DNA from: Pseudomonas bubulae
Lineage (GTDB): Bacteria > Pseudomonadota > Gammaproteobacteria > Pseudomonadales > Pseudomonadaceae
Length of the DNA: 64,000 nucleotides
Direction: 5' to 3'
Assembly (NCBI RefSeq): GCF_900618535.1
Contig: NZ_UYJA01000001.1
Location: forward strand, 930,001-994,000
Shown: piece by piece, positions 61,261-64,000 of the stretch
Numbering within the stretch: the first letter of the stretch is position 1
Layout of the letters: each line of letters starts with the position of its first letter
Made by a program: the position numbers and the translations under genes
The notes under the pieces: generated by a model
Seen by the model: only the letters and a program-made list of their open reading frames with translations
Told to the model about the DNA's origin: nothing
The model's database searches: none

Positions 61261-62595
61261 TCAAACCGGCGGTTTTTGCTCGAAAACATTGCGCCCGCCC
61301 TCTTGGGCAATATTGAAAAACGCCTTGTCGAGCACCCCTAGCCCCTGGCCCACATTGGCATTGAAATTGGCCGATTGATGAACGTAGCGCTGACGCAACA
61401 AGCGCTCCTGGGCAGGGGTGAGCTTGATTGTACTTTTCAGTACCTGCGCTTCGAGCCTTGCAGCGATGGGCAACAGTTCATCAGGCAAGGCATCCTGGGC
61501 ACTGTTCAAGGCGGCAAAGGGCACACCCTGTTTGCATGCCAGCGAATGCATGATGCGCAGATACACACGGGAAAGATGACCCAGCACCCGGCGCTGCATA
61601 AAGACGGCGGCCTGGACGCGCTTCATCGGGTCCTGGCGGCTGCCGGCCTTCTGCTCTTCGGTGCGCACTTGCACGAAGTCCTGCTCAGCGAGCGGATCAA
61701 TCAAGTCCCTGGCTTGCCAGTCCAGCAACTGCGCCTGGGCCAGCTTCCAGGCACTGGTCAGCCTGATGGGTGTGGACGGGCTGACCAGATTGCTCTGCCA
61801 GCGGGTCAACTGCACCTGCTCTTGCATCTCGAGCGGATAACCGCCGCCAAGATCGGCATGGACTCCGGGCAGGGATATATCCAGCGGCCATTGCGGGGCA
61901 ATGCGGGTCAGGGAAAAATTGCGTCGGCATTCATCCCGCGCACACAGTTGCACCACCTGTTGCGCGCAGTCTGGCCCCAGATACAGATTGAGCCCCGGAT
62001 TGATGTCATCCCCCACATCACCCAGGTCCTCCAGCCCGCCCATGGCTGCAACAGTATCGAAGAGCCCGATAAACTCGATGCTGCACTTGAAGTCAGAAGC
62101 CAGCGCAAACTGCTGCGTGAAGGCCGTGGCATGCACCTGGTTGGCAAAGTGGCGGGCTGCGGCAGCGCCGCGGCTGAAGCCAAAAAGGTCAAGTTGCAGA
62201 CGGCTCAGGGCATTGGCGGGAGCCAGCCGTAGAAATTGCGCCAGACATTGGCTCAGTTGCTCCAGGGCCTCATCGGCCTTGCCCAGCACCCCGGTGCGCC
62301 CACGGCCATAGGTCAGGCCCGGGAAGGAGGTATCAACTGCCCCTGTGGTTGTGCCAATACCGCCGACGTAGAGCGAAGTCAGCGCCTGTGCATCCTTGAA
62401 CGTCGTTTGCACAGGGTAGTGCCGGTGCAGGCGGGCGATATTGGTGGGTTCACCGGCATAACTGCTGCCGGGTTCGACCTTGAGGCCCCGGGCCTGGCGC
62501 TCGCGGCCCGAGAGGATATTGAACTGGTTATTGGCCGTGCCATCAAAAAAAATACCGACACGCAATACATACCCCGTATTGCTTGAGTGACTCAT
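61261..62595 (-). CDS. DUF2235 (Tle1-like) alpha/beta-hydrolase protein
   Basis: The 444-residue protein begins MSHSSNTGYVLRVGIFFDGT and carries the DUF2235 signatures: GIFFDGTANN, the lipase-type nucleophile elbow DLFGFSRGAAAARHF with Ser141, a central IGLFDTVAAMGG (acid region) and PGVHADLGGGYPLE with the catalytic His. DUF2235 includes T6SS phospholipase effectors (Tle1), which attack membranes of neighbouring cells. No VgrG, PAAR, Hcp or immunity gene is visible beside it, and it lacks a signal peptide. The ATG at 62595 is chosen because family proteins start there; GAGGGCC is upstream. Confidence 0.87.
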   Translation of the reverse strand: MSHSSNTGYVLRVGIFFDGTANNQFNILSGRERQARGLKVEPGSSYAGEPTNIARLHRHYPVQTTFKDAQALTSLYVGGIGTTTGAVDTSFPGLTYGRGRTGVLGKADEALEQLSQCLAQFLRLAPANALSRLQLDLFGFSRGAAAARHFANQVHATAFTQQFALASDFKCSIEFIGLFDTVAAMGGLEDLGDVGDDINPGLNLYLGPDCAQQVVQLCARDECRRNFSLTRIAPQWPLDISLPGVHADLGGGYPLEMQEQVQLTRWQSNLVSPSTPIRLTSAWKLAQAQLLDWQARDLIDPLAEQDFVQVRTEEQKAGSRQDPMKRVQAAVFMQRRVLGHLSRVYLRIMHSLACKQGVPFAALNSAQDALPDELLPIAARLEAQVLKSTIKLTPAQERLLRQRYVHQSANFNANVGQGLGVLDKAFFNIAQEGGRNVFEQKPPV

Positions 62596-62782
62596 GACAC
62601 TGGCCCTCGTTCTTTTCAGCTTCGCGTGGAAACGCCGTGCCAAATATAAAGGGGCATGACCAAAACACTCAGCTCAACGTCAGGTTTAAATTTTTACGGG
62701 GAATTACAACAGAGGCCAGGGCGACAGCGCGGACGGCTGCGCAGCCCAAGCTACCGGAACCGCAGGACACGGCTCCGGCAAG

Positions 62783-62802
62783 GTCAAGCCTTCAGGCTTG
62801 AC
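62783..62802 (-). terminator. Hairpin at the end of the DksA-like gene
   Basis: GTCAAGCC-TTCA-GGCTTGAC is a perfect 8-bp stem that spans the stop codon region of the DksA-like gene. No T tract follows on the minus strand, so it may be an mRNA 3' stabiliser rather than a full terminator. Confidence 0.45.
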
Positions 62803-63196
62803 GCTGATGCTTGTCGATTTGCTCGTGACGCTCTTGAGCTTCGATGCAGTACTTGGTGGTAGGGCTGATCAGCAGGCGCTTGAGGCCAATTGCATCGCCA
62901 CTGTCATCACACCAGCCGAAGCTGTCATCCTTGATACGTTCCAGCGCCTGTTCGAGCTGGGGCAGCATGCGCTGATCACGGTCGATGGCGTTCACCAGCC
63001 AGGTGCGCTCTTCTTCAACCGAAGCAGCGTCGGCCGGGTCAGCCGGAGTGTCCAGGCTCTCGATCGCGATGCGGTTCTGCTCGATACGCTCGTGGGTTTC
63101 GACCTTCATGTTTTGCAGCAACTCGCTGAAAAAAGCATGTTGCTCGGCATTCATGTAGTCATCCGCCGGCATGGCCAGCAACTTATCCTTTGTCAT
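62792..63196 (-). CDS. DksA/TraR-family protein with an incomplete zinc finger
   Basis: The 134-residue protein begins MTKDKLLAMPADDYMNAEQH and has the coiled-coil (residues ~15-80, with the acidic tip DTPADPADAASVEEE) and the C-terminal globular part. Canonical DksA has four zinc-binding cysteines; here the first and third are present (GWCDDSGDAIG, KYCIEAQERH) while the second and fourth are Ser and Ala. This matches DksA2-type paralogues that work without zinc and are resistant to oxidants. It binds RNA polymerase to modulate ppGpp-dependent transcription. A neighbouring canonical dksA is not in the window. Confidence 0.88.
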   Translation of the reverse strand: MTKDKLLAMPADDYMNAEQHAFFSELLQNMKVETHERIEQNRIAIESLDTPADPADAASVEEERTWLVNAIDRDQRMLPQLEQALERIKDDSFGWCDDSGDAIGLKRLLISPTTKYCIEAQERHEQIDKHQRQA

Positions 63197-63474
63197 TGAT
63201 TTCTCTATAAAAAATACGTGCATTAAGGCGAATTAGGGAGCGTTCTGACCGATCTTCATCCCAACCAGTTAGGTGCCATCTATTTCAAGCGCCACCCGGC
63301 ACTCAATTTACGAGGGGCGGCAGTCTAAGGCCGAGTTATCGACTCAGCAACTGAAAACACACCTATTTGTCCAGCAAAACCTGGAAAGTGACGAAAAACG
63401 TGCTCAGCGGGGCTAATGGAGTGCGTTTATAGCAAGAAATTCAATGCGCAGGCTGAAAATCCCCTGCCAGGTGC

Positions 63475-63499
63475 GATGACCCACAGCTGGTGGGTCATC
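63475..63499 (+). terminator. Hairpin in the intergenic region
   Basis: GATGACCCA-CAGCTGG-TGGGTCATC is a perfect 9-bp stem, followed by TCTCTATATTGTT on the plus strand. It could end a short plus-strand transcript, but no gene is visible upstream. Confidence 0.45.
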
Positions 63500-63836
63500 T
63501 CTATATTGTTAAGGGCGAGACCCGCGCACCCGAACCGGGCACGCCGATAAAACCGCGAAATGCCCTGCTCGTAATAAAAGAACCACTGGCCAATACAGCC
63601 CTGCCGTGTGCAACCAGATCGAGCGACGTTTAGTAAGCAATGGGGTGCATGAGCGCGTATTGGGCCAACTTTTCATGGCTGGCTCGCCCGGGAAACCGGG
63701 CAGCCATGCCCAGGTAATGCTCCACCCCACCAAACATCAATTTAAATGCACTTAACCATCATTATTATGCATTTGCGTATTGGTTAACGGCTGGGCAGAC
63801 TGCTCGCGTTCCTCCCCCAGATGAAGGAACATTTTC

Positions 63837-63872
63837 AAGGGCTTGCCGGTTAACCCGCCAGGCCCTTTTTTT
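63837..63872 (+). terminator. Intrinsic terminator in the leader of the HPP-like gene
   Basis: AAGGGCTTG / CAGGCCCTT (one G-U pair) encloses a GGTTAACC palindrome and is followed by a run of seven T. It lies 36 bases before the ATG of the last gene. It either ends a small RNA from the preceding 100 bases or acts as an attenuator of the downstream gene. Confidence 0.75.
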
Positions 63873-63907
63873 ACCTTCCTGCTTCACAAAACCGGATTTA
63901 CCTGACC

Positions 63908-64000
63908 ATGCAAACCCGCTGGATCAGCCGCCTATTGCCTGCGGCTACGAACACCCGCCCCACCGAATGGAGCCGTGCCGCCATTGGCGTGTCCCTTGGC
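63908..64000 (+). CDS. Probable HPP-family membrane protein, N-terminal part
   Basis: The visible 31 residues, MQTRWISRLLPAATNTRPTE and 11 more ending in WSRAAIGVSLG, look like the start of HPP-family integral membrane proteins, whose N-terminus has LLPAxTxxRPxEWxRAAxG before the first membrane helix. The gene runs past the right edge, so the HPP motif and any CBS domains cannot be checked. The ATG is 36 bases after a terminator-like hairpin. Confidence 0.5.
   Translation, partial: MQTRWISRLLPAATNTRPTEWSRAAIGVSLG

Larger units (their letters stand above)
63197..63907. other. 711-base intergenic region with hairpins
   Basis: Between the DksA-like gene and the HPP-like gene, which are divergent, I see no supportable gene. 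It holds a hairpin at 63475-63499, a strong palindrome CATGGCT...AGCCATG with inner CCCGG/CCGGG (about 63674-63709), and a terminator at 63837-63872. A 74-codon minus-strand ORF (63509-63733) lacks a ribosome site and homology clues. It probably contains the two divergent promoters and possibly a small RNA. Confidence 0.65.

Noticed and set aside
63509..63733. 74-codon minus-strand ORF
   Set aside because: No ribosome site, no family resemblance, and it runs through a strong palindrome.

Overview
The window looks like a chromosomal piece of a fluorescent-type Pseudomonas. The evidence is high-GC coding DNA, many GTGGGAGC-type REP palindromes, an hcnABC hydrogen cyanide operon, and a housekeeping block (metZ-purF-cvpA-SPOR protein-folC-accD-trpF-truA-fimV-asd homologue-asd-leuB-methyltransferase-leuD-leuC, then a divergent LysR gene) in the order known from P. 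aeruginosa. I see no tRNA, rRNA, CRISPR array, transposase or prophage gene.

Layout. Positions 1-16221 hold the housekeeping block, all on the minus strand: purine, folate, fatty acid, tryptophan, leucine and aspartate-family biosynthesis plus tRNA pseudouridylation and the polar hub FimV. Positions 16355-20144 carry a LysR regulator, a biosynthetic-type thiolase, a YcaC-like hydrolase and a pirin. Positions 20395-32326 are secondary-metabolite and iron genes: a TonB-dependent receptor with a signalling domain, hcnC/hcnB/hcnA (minus) with a divergent LysR gene, a mannose-isomerase-like AGE protein, then a FecI-FecR-receptor set. Positions 32492-35401 hold an SDR enzyme and an MHYT-GGDEF-EAL cyclic-di-GMP protein.

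Positions 35548-43161 form a tight minus-strand operon with all enzyme steps of a CoA-thioester beta-oxidation cycle: enoyl-CoA hydratase, two acyl-CoA dehydrogenases, thiolase, two SDRs, MaoC hydratase and a second thiolase. Divergent from it is a CS1/cable-type fimbrial operon (43766-50815): major pilin, usher, tip initiator, chaperone, minor pilin and a second, paralogous tip initiator. Directly behind it, on the same strand, comes a second acyl-CoA dehydrogenase pair (50915-53268). That pair converges on a minus-strand RND transporter, DUF1329 and DUF1302 module (58944 down to 53341). The picture is a degradation island for a hydrophobic, probably cyclic or branched, carboxylic acid that is split by a fimbrial operon.

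The last part holds repeat-rich non-coding DNA (58945-59823), small Pseudomonas proteins of unknown function, a DUF2235 (Tle1-like) lipase-fold protein, a DksA paralogue with half a zinc finger, and the start of a probable HPP-family membrane protein behind a terminator-like leader.

The most notable items are the doubled CblD-like tip proteins, a 36-codon ORF with a perfect Shine-Dalgarno in front of the pilin gene, the two heteromeric-type acyl-CoA dehydrogenase pairs, the visible ANR and Rsm sites of hcnA, and a nearly identical extended REP cassette present twice.
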